Origin: Actinoplanes cyaneus
GTDB taxonomy: Bacteria; Actinomycetota; Actinomycetes; Mycobacteriales; Micromonosporaceae
Reading direction: 5' to 3'
NCBI RefSeq assembly: GCF_016862095.1
Contig: NZ_BOMH01000072.1
Location: 55,800 to 119,799, forward strand
Length of the DNA: 64,000 bases
Below the pieces are notes generated by a model that saw nothing but the letters and a program-made list of their open reading frames with translations, was not told the origin of the DNA and did no database searches. A program made the position numbers and the translations under genes. Of this stretch, positions 42,666 through 49,957 are shown one piece after another (positions within the stretch are counted from its first letter, which is position 1; each line of letters starts with the position of its first letter).

Positions 42666-45161
42666 TCATGACCGGGCTCCCCGGTGGCGGCGCATGGTGA
42701 CCGTGGTGCCGTCGCCCCGGTCCACCATCACGTCGTCCATGGCTTCGTCGATCAGCTGCATGCCGCGCCCGCGGGATTGTCCCGGCCCGCGCCACGTGCC
42801 GTGGTCGGTGACCCGGATCTCCACGGCGTCGCCGGTGATCGTGGCGGCCACGTCCACCACGCCGAACGGGTCGTCCCGGTAGGCGTGCTCGATCGCGTTC
42901 GCCACCGCCTCGGAACAGCCCAGCAGCACCGCGTCCATGCAGTCCTGGTCCACCTCGTGCGCGATCAGCCAGGCCCGCATGTCGGAGCGGAGCAGCGCGA
43001 TCTGCAGCGGGTCGGCGCCGAGCGTGCGCTCCAGTCGCTCCTCCGCCCCCAGGGTCAGGCAGAGCAGGCAGACGTCGTCGCCGTGGTCACGACCGACCAT
43101 GGTGTCGGACAGCGCCTCGGTCAGGCCCTTGAGCGGGGCGCCGCGCAATCGGCTGAACTCCCGGTTGAGCACCTCGAAGCCGCGGTCGATGGGCCGGTCC
43201 CGGCGCTCCACCAGCCCGTCGGTGTAGAACAGCAGGCGGCTGCCCGGGGCCAGGCGCATCCGGTGCTCGGTGCGGCGGCGGTCGCCGGCGCGCGTGCCGA
43301 TCGGGCCGGAGCGGGCCTGGAGCAGGAACTCGGCCGACCCGGCCGGCTGGTGCAGCAGCGGCGGCAGGTGCCCGGCGCACGCGTAGACCAGCTCGCACGC
43401 GTCCAGGTCAACCTCGCCGTAGACGACAGTGGCCATCCGCGCCGACTCGACCCGCTGGCAGAACAGGTCCAGGCCCTCCAGCAGCCGGGCCGGCCCGCCT
43501 GCCGCGTTCGCCAGCGCCCGGATCGCGCTGCGCAGCTGACCCATCGTGCTGGCCGCCTCCAGGCCCCGGCCGACCACGTCACCGACCACCACGGCCAGCC
43601 GGTTCGGGGTGATCAGGAAGGCGTCGAACCAGTCGCCGCCGACCTCCAGGTCGCGCCCGGCGGCCTGGTAGTGGGTCTCCAGGGCGAACCGCGGGTCGCC
43701 GGAGGGCACGTCGGTGGCGAGCAGGCTGCGCTGCAGCGACCGGGCGATCGCGCGCTCCTGCTCGTAGAGCCGGGCGTTCTCCAGCGCCAGCCCGGCCCGG
43801 TCGGCCAGGTCGACGAGGAACGCCTGCTCGGCCTCGGCGCCGCGGCGGTAGGCGGCCATCCGCAGGGAGAGGGTGCCGAGCACCCGGCCACGCGCGGTGA
43901 TCGGCAACACCGTGCAGCCGAGCTCATCACCGTCGGTGGCGAAGACCGGCATCACCGAGCGGGTCACCTCGGTGATGCGCTCGGCGAGCAGCTCCTCGTC
44001 GGGGCCGGGGCCGCCCGCGTCCTCGCGCAGCCCGGCCGAGCCGATGTGCAGCCGGACGGTCGCCCAGTCGGCGATCTCCGGCACCACCCGCTCGACCAGT
44101 CGCCGGCCACGCTGCAGCAGCCGGTGCTCCTCGTCCAGCGCCCGCGTGGTGCCGGCCAGGAACGCGGCCCGCTCCTCCCGGCGCTGCAGGTCGTCGTAGA
44201 GCCGGGCCCGGTCCAGTGCCTGGCCGGCCTGCTGGCCGAGCAGCCTGATCACGCGCAGCTCGCCGTCGCTCAGCTCCCGCTCGTCGGCGAAGCTGAAGGC
44301 CAGCACGCCGAGCACGGTCGCCCCCGCCTGCTCCTCCGCGGGGCCGGTGGTCAGCGGCAGCAGCACCACGGTCTTGCGGCCGGAGGCGGTCATCGTCCGG
44401 GCCAGGTCGGGGAAGTGCTCGTCCGCCTCGGCGAGGTTGTGCACCACGTGCAGGTCGCCACGGCGGGCCACCTCGGCCACCGCCCGCCCGGACGAGCGTG
44501 GCATGTCGTCCCAGTTGCCGGTGGTCGGGTCGGTCGAGGCCACGGCGATCAACTGGTCCCGCTCGACATCGACCAGGTAGATGCTGCTGCTGGTGGCCTC
44601 GAACGCCGGCTCGGGCGCCCGCAGCACGGCCTCGGCCACCTCCGCCTCGGTCGGCGCGGCGGCCAGGTCGGCCACTATCTGCTGCAACACCCGGACCCGC
44701 TTCTCGGCGGCCTCGGCGATCTGGCGGGCGTGCAGCAGCTCCTTCTCGTAGCCGCGGCGCTCGGTGGCGTCGAAGACCGTCGTGCGGATCACCCGGGGCG
44801 CCCCGCCGGCAGCCCGTTCCAGCGTCGAGTTGACCAGCACGGACACCGGGGACCCGTCCGCGCGGACCACCTCGAGCGCGATCTCGTGGACCTGGCTCTG
44901 CATCGTCAGCAACGGCGCGTAATGGGTCTCGTGGTAGATCTGATAACCCGGCGTGAGCAGATCACGGAACCGGAGGTGACCGATCAGGGCGGACCGCTCG
45001 TACCCGGTCCAGTCCAGGAACGTCTGGTTGACCCGGACGATCGTGCCGTCCGGAAGCGTCGTCAGATAGCCGCACGGCGCATGCTCGTACAGATCCTCGG
45101 GATCGTCGTCCCAGGGCAGTCGCAACTCGCTGGTCACGTCCGGCCCACCAGATTCACTCAC
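42666..45161 (-). CDS. PAS-GAF-GAF-PP2C (SpoIIE) phosphatase with anti-sigma kinase domain, RsbP-like
   Basis: An 831-residue soluble regulator. PAS domain about 22-135 (CGYLTTLPDGTIVRVNQTFLDWTGYE), GAF 1 about 165-320, GAF 2 about 340-485, SpoIIE phosphatase about 500-700 (EVGGDWFDAF, VVGDVVGRGLEAA, FYTDGLVERR, GDDVCLLCL). A C-terminal HATPase_c domain about 720-825 has the N-box EAVANAIEHAY and the RGRGMQLI loop. PP2C and kinase in one chain could both remove and add phosphate on a STAS antagonist. The gene order with the RsbQ-like hydrolase upstream and the STAS protein downstream points to an RsbQ-RsbP-type stress pathway. The GTG at 45161 has GGAG seven bases upstream. Confidence 0.93.
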   Translation of the reverse strand: MSESGGPDVTSELRLPWDDDPEDLYEHAPCGYLTTLPDGTIVRVNQTFLDWTGYERSALIGHLRFRDLLTPGYQIYHETHYAPLLTMQSQVHEIALEVVRADGSPVSVLVNSTLERAAGGAPRVIRTTVFDATERRGYEKELLHARQIAEAAEKRVRVLQQIVADLAAAPTEAEVAEAVLRAPEPAFEATSSSIYLVDVERDQLIAVASTDPTTGNWDDMPRSSGRAVAEVARRGDLHVVHNLAEADEHFPDLARTMTASGRKTVVLLPLTTGPAEEQAGATVLGVLAFSFADERELSDGELRVIRLLGQQAGQALDRARLYDDLQRREERAAFLAGTTRALDEEHRLLQRGRRLVERVVPEIADWATVRLHIGSAGLREDAGGPGPDEELLAERITEVTRSVMPVFATDGDELGCTVLPITARGRVLGTLSLRMAAYRRGAEAEQAFLVDLADRAGLALENARLYEQERAIARSLQRSLLATDVPSGDPRFALETHYQAAGRDLEVGGDWFDAFLITPNRLAVVVGDVVGRGLEAASTMGQLRSAIRALANAAGGPARLLEGLDLFCQRVESARMATVVYGEVDLDACELVYACAGHLPPLLHQPAGSAEFLLQARSGPIGTRAGDRRRTEHRMRLAPGSRLLFYTDGLVERRDRPIDRGFEVLNREFSRLRGAPLKGLTEALSDTMVGRDHGDDVCLLCLTLGAEERLERTLGADPLQIALLRSDMRAWLIAHEVDQDCMDAVLLGCSEAVANAIEHAYRDDPFGVVDVAATITGDAVEIRVTDHGTWRGPGQSRGRGMQLIDEAMDDVMVDRGDGTTVTMRRHRGARS

Positions 45162-45190
45162 GCCTCTGCTCCGCCGATCATGCCCGCTGT

Positions 45191-45988
45191 TTACAACCAG
45201 GACTTGATGGCGTCAACCGTCTCTTCGGGGGCGCTCAGGTTCGGGCAGTGGCCGGTCGCGTTCAGCGTCACGAACGTGCTCTGCGGCGTGTGCTTGTGCA
45301 CGTACTCCCCGACCACGCTGGGCGCGATGACGTCGTCCGAGCACTGCAGGACCAGCGAGGGCACCCGCATCAGGGGAAGGTCGGCCCGGTTGTCGGAGAG
45401 GAAGGTGACCCGGGCGAACTTCTTGGCGATCGCCGGATCGGTGCGGCAGAACGAGTTCGTCAGCTCCTCGCCGAGCTCCGGGCGCTCCGGATGGCCCATG
45501 ATCACCGGCGCCATCGCGCTGGACCAGCCCAGGTAGTTGCTGTCCAGTGAGTCCAGCATCTGCTCGATGTCGGGCCGGCCGAAACCGCCGACGTAACCGC
45601 TCGCCTCGTCGTTGATGTACCGCGGCGACGGGCCGATCATCACCACCCCGGCGAACCGCTCGGGCCGGCGGACCGCGGCGAGCAGGCCGATCATCGCGCT
45701 CACCGAGTGGCCGACGAAGAGCACGTCCCGCAGGTCGTGCTCCTCGACGATCTCGAGAATGTCGGTGGCGTAGCCGTCGAGCGTGGCGTACTTCGTCTCG
45801 TCGTACGCCGTCAGGTCGGATCTGCCGTTGCCGACGTGATCGAAGAGCACGAGGCGGTGCGTGCCGGCGAAGGCAGGCGTGACGAGTCGCCACATGTGCT
45901 GGTCGCACCCGTACCCGTGCGCGAAGAGCATCGGCTGGCCCGAGTCGCGACCCGAGAACGTCACGGCGTTTCTGAGGGTCGTGCTCAT
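45191..45988 (-). CDS. RsbQ-like alpha/beta hydrolase
   Basis: A 265-residue hydrolase close in plan to Bacillus RsbQ. The nucleophile elbow is GHSVSAM (Ser95), the acid is Asp219 in CSDDVIAP and the base is His247 in TGHCPNL. RsbQ has its triad at 96, 219 and 247. RSDLTAYDETKYATLDGYATDILEI also fits. RsbQ supplies or senses a small ligand and activates the PAS phosphatase RsbP under energy stress; it is the bacterial relative of plant karrikin/strigolactone receptors. Here the next gene (29 bases) is a PAS-PP2C protein, so the pair is conserved. The ATG at 45988 has GGAGG seven bases upstream. Confidence 0.92.
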   Translation of the reverse strand: MSTTLRNAVTFSGRDSGQPMLFAHGYGCDQHMWRLVTPAFAGTHRLVLFDHVGNGRSDLTAYDETKYATLDGYATDILEIVEEHDLRDVLFVGHSVSAMIGLLAAVRRPERFAGVVMIGPSPRYINDEASGYVGGFGRPDIEQMLDSLDSNYLGWSSAMAPVIMGHPERPELGEELTNSFCRTDPAIAKKFARVTFLSDNRADLPLMRVPSLVLQCSDDVIAPSVVGEYVHKHTPQSTFVTLNATGHCPNLSAPEETVDAIKSWL

Positions 45989-46113
45989 GCCGCCACCTCC
46001 GTCACGGACCGGCGTCGCCGTGAGTATCCGACCGAGCCCGATGACTCGCTTCCCGACTTTTCACGTTCCGGCGATGTTTCAGTTTCCGGCGATGTGATCG
46101 CAAGCTCGCTCAT
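45985..46113 (-). CDS. Possible small open frame overlapping the RsbQ-like gene
   Basis: 42 codons, starting ATG at 46113 and ending in a TGA that overlaps the hydrolase ATG (ATGA). The product would be hydrophilic, with an in-frame 18-base DNA repeat giving TSPETE then TSPERE, and an RRRR run near its end. Only about 63 percent of codons end in G or C, far below the neighbours. It may be a translated leader or just an accident; the direct repeat (46059-46076 and 46077-46094) could equally be an operator. Confidence 0.35.
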   Translation of the reverse strand: MSELAITSPETETSPEREKSGSESSGSVGYSRRRRSVTEVAA

Positions 46114-46247
46114 GCGGTAGGAGCCCTCCCCAGTGCACGGACTGACGAAACCTGATCGTGAAAGGCGTCACCCGGATCGCCGGATGTGAAGTAGGGGTAA
46201 CCATACGACTCCGGAGCGTTTCGCACATCGCCCCCGTTGTCCGCCAT
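46110..46247 (-). CDS. Possible small open frame upstream in the RsbQ leader
   Basis: 45 codons, ATG at 46247, ending in TGA that overlaps the ATG of the next small frame (ATGA). The product would contain ESYGYPYFTSGDPGDAFHDQ and matches no family known to me. Third-position composition is mixed, and GGTGG lies seven bases upstream of the ATG. Together with the following frame it makes a chain of three 4-base overlaps leading into the RsbQ-like gene. Coding status is uncertain. The rest of the 45989-46349 gap has no other clear feature. Confidence 0.3.
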   Translation of the reverse strand: MADNGGDVRNAPESYGYPYFTSGDPGDAFHDQVSSVRALGRAPTA

Positions 46248-46349
46248 TCGTGTCCACCGGCCGGATTCTGCTCGCGCGTCCTCTTGGCACACCATGCCTA
46301 ACCTGGGTGAGGACGCGCGCTGCCGGCCAGGAGAAGGAGACCGACGACA

Positions 46350-47681
46350 ATGGCTGACACGGAGCCGGGAGGTCACACCCCGGCCACCGGAATGCCCGGC
46401 CCGACCCGGGTGGCCGGCCCCTCCGACGAGCCGCCCACAGGCATGCTGCCACCGCGGTGGCTCGGAGCGGCGCCGGTGCCGGCAACCGGGCCCAGGAAGT
46501 CGCTGTGGGGGCGGCTCGTCGATCGCGTGGGCGGGCAACCCGAGCCGGATCCGGACGAGTACTGGGCGACGATGCCGGCCGTGGACCCGTGGGCGGGGCA
46601 GGACACTCCGGTCTGGACGACCGACCATCTCGTCCCGGCCGCGGAGCCGCCGACGCGCTTCGACCTGCCGCCCGTGCACACGCCGCCGACCCGTCTCGAC
46701 GTGCCGGCCGCGCCCACCGCGCACAACCCACCGACCCGCCTCGACGCGCCCACCGGGCCGGCCGCCACCGCCACCGGCCCGGCCGCCGCGGGTCAGCCCA
46801 CTCCGGGTCAGCCCGTCCCGGGTCAGCCCGTCCCGGAGAAGGTGGACCTTCCGGCCAAGGTCAAGGCGCTCCTCGACGACCTCGGGGTGAAAGCGGCCGA
46901 GGTCGCGCAGGCACGGAATGCGAAGGCCGCCGCGAAGGACGCCCCCACCGCCGTACCACCGAAATCGTCTTCTGCCGGCGGGCAGGCGGAACCTCGCGGC
47001 TGGTTCCGCAAGCCGGCCGCGAGCCCGGCGTCCCAGCGGATCCCGGTGCAGCCCAGGCCACCGGCGAGCATTCCCGGGGCGAACCGCCCGCCGTGGGCGT
47101 CGCCGCGTCCGCGACGCCGGCGCCGGCGTCTGCGGCGGCTCATGCTGGTCGTCGCGGTTCTGGCAGCGATGTGGTTCGGCGCCCCCTACGCGTACGACCA
47201 ATGGCCCGTCCTCGGCCAGTTCCCGGTCACGGCCCAGTTGCCCGACCGACTCGACGACCTGCGGCTACGCGTCGACGACGCCAGCCAGAAGGCCGTCGAC
47301 AAGCTGGCCGATCAACTGGCGGCGGCCGGTTCCGAGGGCCAGGCGTTCGCGGGCGTCTACGGCGACTCCGGCGGCAAGCGGGTGACCCTCTACGGCGTCA
47401 CGGGCTGGCGTTTCACCCCGCAGTCGGACGTGAACGGGCAGCTGGCGCGGCTCTCCGGCGACGTGAAGCTCAGCAATGTCCAGGATTTCGACCTGGACGA
47501 GTCCGGCGCGTTCGAGACCTGCGGCGCGGGCCGGGTGAACGGCACGTCGACGGTGATCTGCACGTGGGCCGACCACGGCAGCATGGCCACCGTGCTGCTG
47601 ACCCGGCGTTCGGTGACGGAGAGCGCCGCACTCGTGGCCAAGCTGCGCGCCGAGGTGCTCGCCCCGAAGTTCGGCGCCTGA
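46350..47681 (+). CDS. Single-pass membrane protein with extracellular CxWADHGS domain
   Basis: A 443-residue protein. Residues 1-250 are cytoplasmic, Pro-rich and probably disordered, with repeated PPTR(F/L)D and PGQPVP units. A basic stretch (PRPRRRRRRLRR) precedes one membrane helix (about 265-285, LMLVVAVLAAMWFGAPYAY). The outer domain of 150 residues ends with FETCGAGRVNGTSTVICTWADHGSMATVLL. The same CxWADHGS end occurs in the protein at 63147-63830, so the two are paralogues of an unnamed family. The ATG at 46350 has GGAGAAGGAG upstream. The two Cys in this domain may pair. Function is unknown. Confidence 0.75.
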   Translation: MADTEPGGHTPATGMPGPTRVAGPSDEPPTGMLPPRWLGAAPVPATGPRKSLWGRLVDRVGGQPEPDPDEYWATMPAVDPWAGQDTPVWTTDHLVPAAEPPTRFDLPPVHTPPTRLDVPAAPTAHNPPTRLDAPTGPAATATGPAAAGQPTPGQPVPGQPVPEKVDLPAKVKALLDDLGVKAAEVAQARNAKAAAKDAPTAVPPKSSSAGGQAEPRGWFRKPAASPASQRIPVQPRPPASIPGANRPPWASPRPRRRRRRLRRLMLVVAVLAAMWFGAPYAYDQWPVLGQFPVTAQLPDRLDDLRLRVDDASQKAVDKLADQLAAAGSEGQAFAGVYGDSGGKRVTLYGVTGWRFTPQSDVNGQLARLSGDVKLSNVQDFDLDESGAFETCGAGRVNGTSTVICTWADHGSMATVLLTRRSVTESAALVAKLRAEVLAPKFGA

Positions 47682-47719
47682 GGCGTGCCGGTGGCCGGGG
47701 CGTTCACCTCGGCGGCCGG

Positions 47720-48574
47720 TCAGCGGAGCGCGGCGGCGATCGCCTCGGCAGGGGTCGCGGCCGGCCGCCCGATCAGGCGCCGCAGGTCCCCGGAGCTGGT
47801 GTAGAACTCGTCGCGGCTCATGGCGCGGTCGGCGTCGGCGATAACGTCCGCCAGCTCGGCGGGCACGCCCGCGCCGGTCAGCAGCCGGGCGAACGCCTCG
47901 ACCGGGAGATCGGTGTACTCGATCCGCTTGCCGGCGGCGGTCGAGATCGCCGCGGCCAGCTCCGTCAGGGTGAAGGCCACCTCCCCGCCCAGCTCGTACG
48001 CCTTGCCCGCGTGGCCCTCGGTGGTCAGCACGACGGCGGCGGCGTCGGCGTAGTCGGCTCGGGTCGCGGCGCTGATCCGGCCCTGGCCGGCGGCCCCGGC
48101 GAGGACTCCGCTGGTCAGCACCTGGGGAAGCTGGACCGTGTAGTTCTCCAGGTACCAGCCGTTGCGCAGCATCACGCTGGGGAGGCGCTCGCGCAGGTAC
48201 TCCTCGGTGGCACTGTGGGTGGGAGCGAGGATGGTGGTGGACGTGTCCGCGTGCAGCATGCTCGTGAACGCGACCTGCGACACGCCTGCCGCCACCGCGG
48301 CGTCGATGGCGCGGCGGTGGTTGGCGACGCGCTCGCCCGGGGTCGTGGTGGAGATCAGCAGGAGCCGGTCCGCGCCCTCGAAGGCCGCGGGGAGGCTCTC
48401 GGGTTCCGCGAAGTCGGCCCGGCGGACGTCGACACCGCGGTCGGCGAAGTCCTTGATCTTGGTGACGTCACGGCTGGTCGCGACGATGCCGGCGGCCGGC
48501 ACCCCACGGGTCAGCAGCGCTTCGACGGTGAGCCTGCCCAGTTGCCCGGAGGCTGCGGTGACAACGATCGACAT
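47720..48574 (-). CDS. NAD(P)H quinone oxidoreductase-like SDR (NmrA/QOR2 type)
   Basis: A 284-residue atypical short-chain reductase. The nucleotide-binding motif TAASGQLGRLTVEAL opens the protein, followed by ATSRDVTKI, GADRLLLISTTTPGERVANHRRAIDAA and RNGWYLENYT. This is the pattern of QorB-like proteins that reduce quinones with NAD(P)H. It is divergent from an HxlR regulator, as qorB is from its regulator in enterobacteria, which points to defence against electrophiles or quinones. ATG at 48574 is chosen because AAGGGA then has good spacing. Confidence 0.9.
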   Translation of the reverse strand: MSIVVTAASGQLGRLTVEALLTRGVPAAGIVATSRDVTKIKDFADRGVDVRRADFAEPESLPAAFEGADRLLLISTTTPGERVANHRRAIDAAVAAGVSQVAFTSMLHADTSTTILAPTHSATEEYLRERLPSVMLRNGWYLENYTVQLPQVLTSGVLAGAAGQGRISAATRADYADAAAVVLTTEGHAGKAYELGGEVAFTLTELAAAISTAAGKRIEYTDLPVEAFARLLTGAGVPAELADVIADADRAMSRDEFYTSSGDLRRLIGRPAATPAEAIAAALR

Positions 48575-48638
48575 GATCATTTCCCTTCGGCCGCGGACCT
48601 CCCACGGCGCAGCACCCACGATGAACTGGTCACTCTCT

Positions 48639-48667
48639 TTCCGTAAGTACGCACTTCCCGGTAAGGT
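48639..48667 (+). promoter_or_regulatory. hxlR promoter with palindromic operator
   Basis: TTCCGT (48639-48644), 17 bases, TAAGGT (48662-48667). The inverted repeat AAGT-ACGC-ACTT (48645-48656) fills the spacer. It is a likely HxlR operator that would block this promoter; the reductase promoter is probably in the same 117-base gap. Confidence 0.5.
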
Positions 48668-48697
48668 GGCCACCCTGACGAAACGATCGAGGTGAGA

Positions 48698-49105
48698 ATG
48701 GTGGCGAGCACCCAGAAGGTGAGCGAGCCCACGTCGTCGTGGGACCCCTATGCGCGTGGCTGCCCGTCGCGTGACGTGCTCGACCACATCGGCAGCAAGT
48801 GGGCGGTGCTCGTGCTGGGCGAGCTCGGCAGGCACGGGGCGTGCCGGTTCACGCGGCTGCGCCAGGAGCTCGCGGGGGTCAGCGAGAAGATGCTCACCCA
48901 GACGTTGCGCACGCTCGAACGCGACGGGCTGCTCGTGCGGACGGTGTACCCGGAGGCGCCGATCCGGGTGGAGTACGAATTGACGCCGCTCGGCCAGACA
49001 CTGCGGGGCCCGCTGAAGGCGCTCACGGAGTGGTCGGTGCAGCACATCGAGGAAGTCCTCGACGCCCGCGAGGAGTACGACGACCGCACCGCGAAGCGCT
49101 CCTGA
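48698..49105 (+). CDS. HxlR-family transcriptional regulator
   Basis: A 135-residue winged-helix regulator: CPSRDVLDHIGSKWAVLVLGELGRHGACRFTRLRQELAGVSEKMLTQTLRTLERDGLLVR read across positions 20-85, then YELTPLGQTLRGPL. The first Cys in RGCPSR (about 24) is the redox- or electrophile-sensing residue in HxlR-type sensors such as YodB and QorR. It probably controls the divergent quinone reductase and itself. The ATG at 48698 has GAGG five bases upstream; a GTG at 48692 is the alternative. Confidence 0.92.
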   Translation: MVASTQKVSEPTSSWDPYARGCPSRDVLDHIGSKWAVLVLGELGRHGACRFTRLRQELAGVSEKMLTQTLRTLERDGLLVRTVYPEAPIRVEYELTPLGQTLRGPLKALTEWSVQHIEEVLDAREEYDDRTAKRS

Positions 49106-49141
49106 CCACGCCGCAGCCCGGGCCGAAGGTCACGACACGGG

Positions 49142-49840
49142 TCAGGCAGCGTCTTCACGCTTGGGCGCGTAACGCGGCACATACTCCTGGCCGGTGAGCT
49201 TCTGGATCTCGCCCATCACCTGGTCGGTGAGCTCGCGCAGCGACGTCCGGTCGTCGGCGCGGCCGGCCGTCTCGATCGGCTCGCCGAACTTCACGATGAC
49301 CTGGCCACGCATCAGCTTCGGGTACATCCGGCCGATCGGCTGGACCACATCGGTGCCGATCATGCCGACCGGGATGATCGGGACGCCGGCAGCGGTGGCC
49401 AGCCGGGCCACGCCGGTGCGGCCGCGGTAGAGCTTGCCGTCCGGCGAACGGGTGCCCTCGGGGTAGACGGCGACCAGGTCGCCGGCCTCGAGCGCCGGGA
49501 TGGCGGCGTCGAACGCGGTGAGAGCGGCCCGGCCACCGGCGCGCTCGACCCGGATCGCGCCGAGGCCCTCCATCAGCTTCCGCGAGAAGAAGCCCTTCAC
49601 ACCTTTGCCCACGAAGTAGTCCGACTTGGCCCAGAAAGCCAGGTGGCGCGGCACGGCGGCGCCCAGGAACAGCTCGTCGGCGACGGAGAGGTGGTTCCCG
49701 GCGAAGATCGCGCCACCGGTCTTCGGTATGTACTCGAGGCCCTCGATGCGCGGCTTCCAACCCATCATCAGCGCATTGCCGACGGTGAGCTTGCCGATCG
49801 AGTAGATCAGGGGCAACTCGTCCTCCGATGACCAGTGCAT
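49142..49840 (-). CDS. plsC: 1-acyl-sn-glycerol-3-phosphate acyltransferase
   Basis: A 232-residue PlsC-type acyltransferase that makes phosphatidic acid at the membrane. The catalytic NHLSVAD motif is at about 49-55 and the substrate motif YPEGTRSPDG at about 126-135. IPVGMIGTDVVQPIGR follows. The length is usual for actinobacterial homologues, of which there are often several. The ATG at 49840 has no strong ribosome site; AAGTTTCATGCA-like sequence precedes it. It lies downstream of ileS on the same strand with a 117-base gap that shows nothing clear. Confidence 0.9.
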   Translation of the reverse strand: MHWSSEDELPLIYSIGKLTVGNALMMGWKPRIEGLEYIPKTGGAIFAGNHLSVADELFLGAAVPRHLAFWAKSDYFVGKGVKGFFSRKLMEGLGAIRVERAGGRAALTAFDAAIPALEAGDLVAVYPEGTRSPDGKLYRGRTGVARLATAAGVPIIPVGMIGTDVVQPIGRMYPKLMRGQVIVKFGEPIETAGRADDRTSLRELTDQVMGEIQKLTGQEYVPRYAPKREDAA

Positions 49841-49957
49841 GAAACAAGTTGAGGGGTGAGGAGAGGTTATCGGACGCAGGGCCGCCGTGGACTATTGATC
49901 TTGTGCCGGGCCCGGACATTCGCCGCGTCAGGCGAACATCCGGGCCAGTCGGTTATC

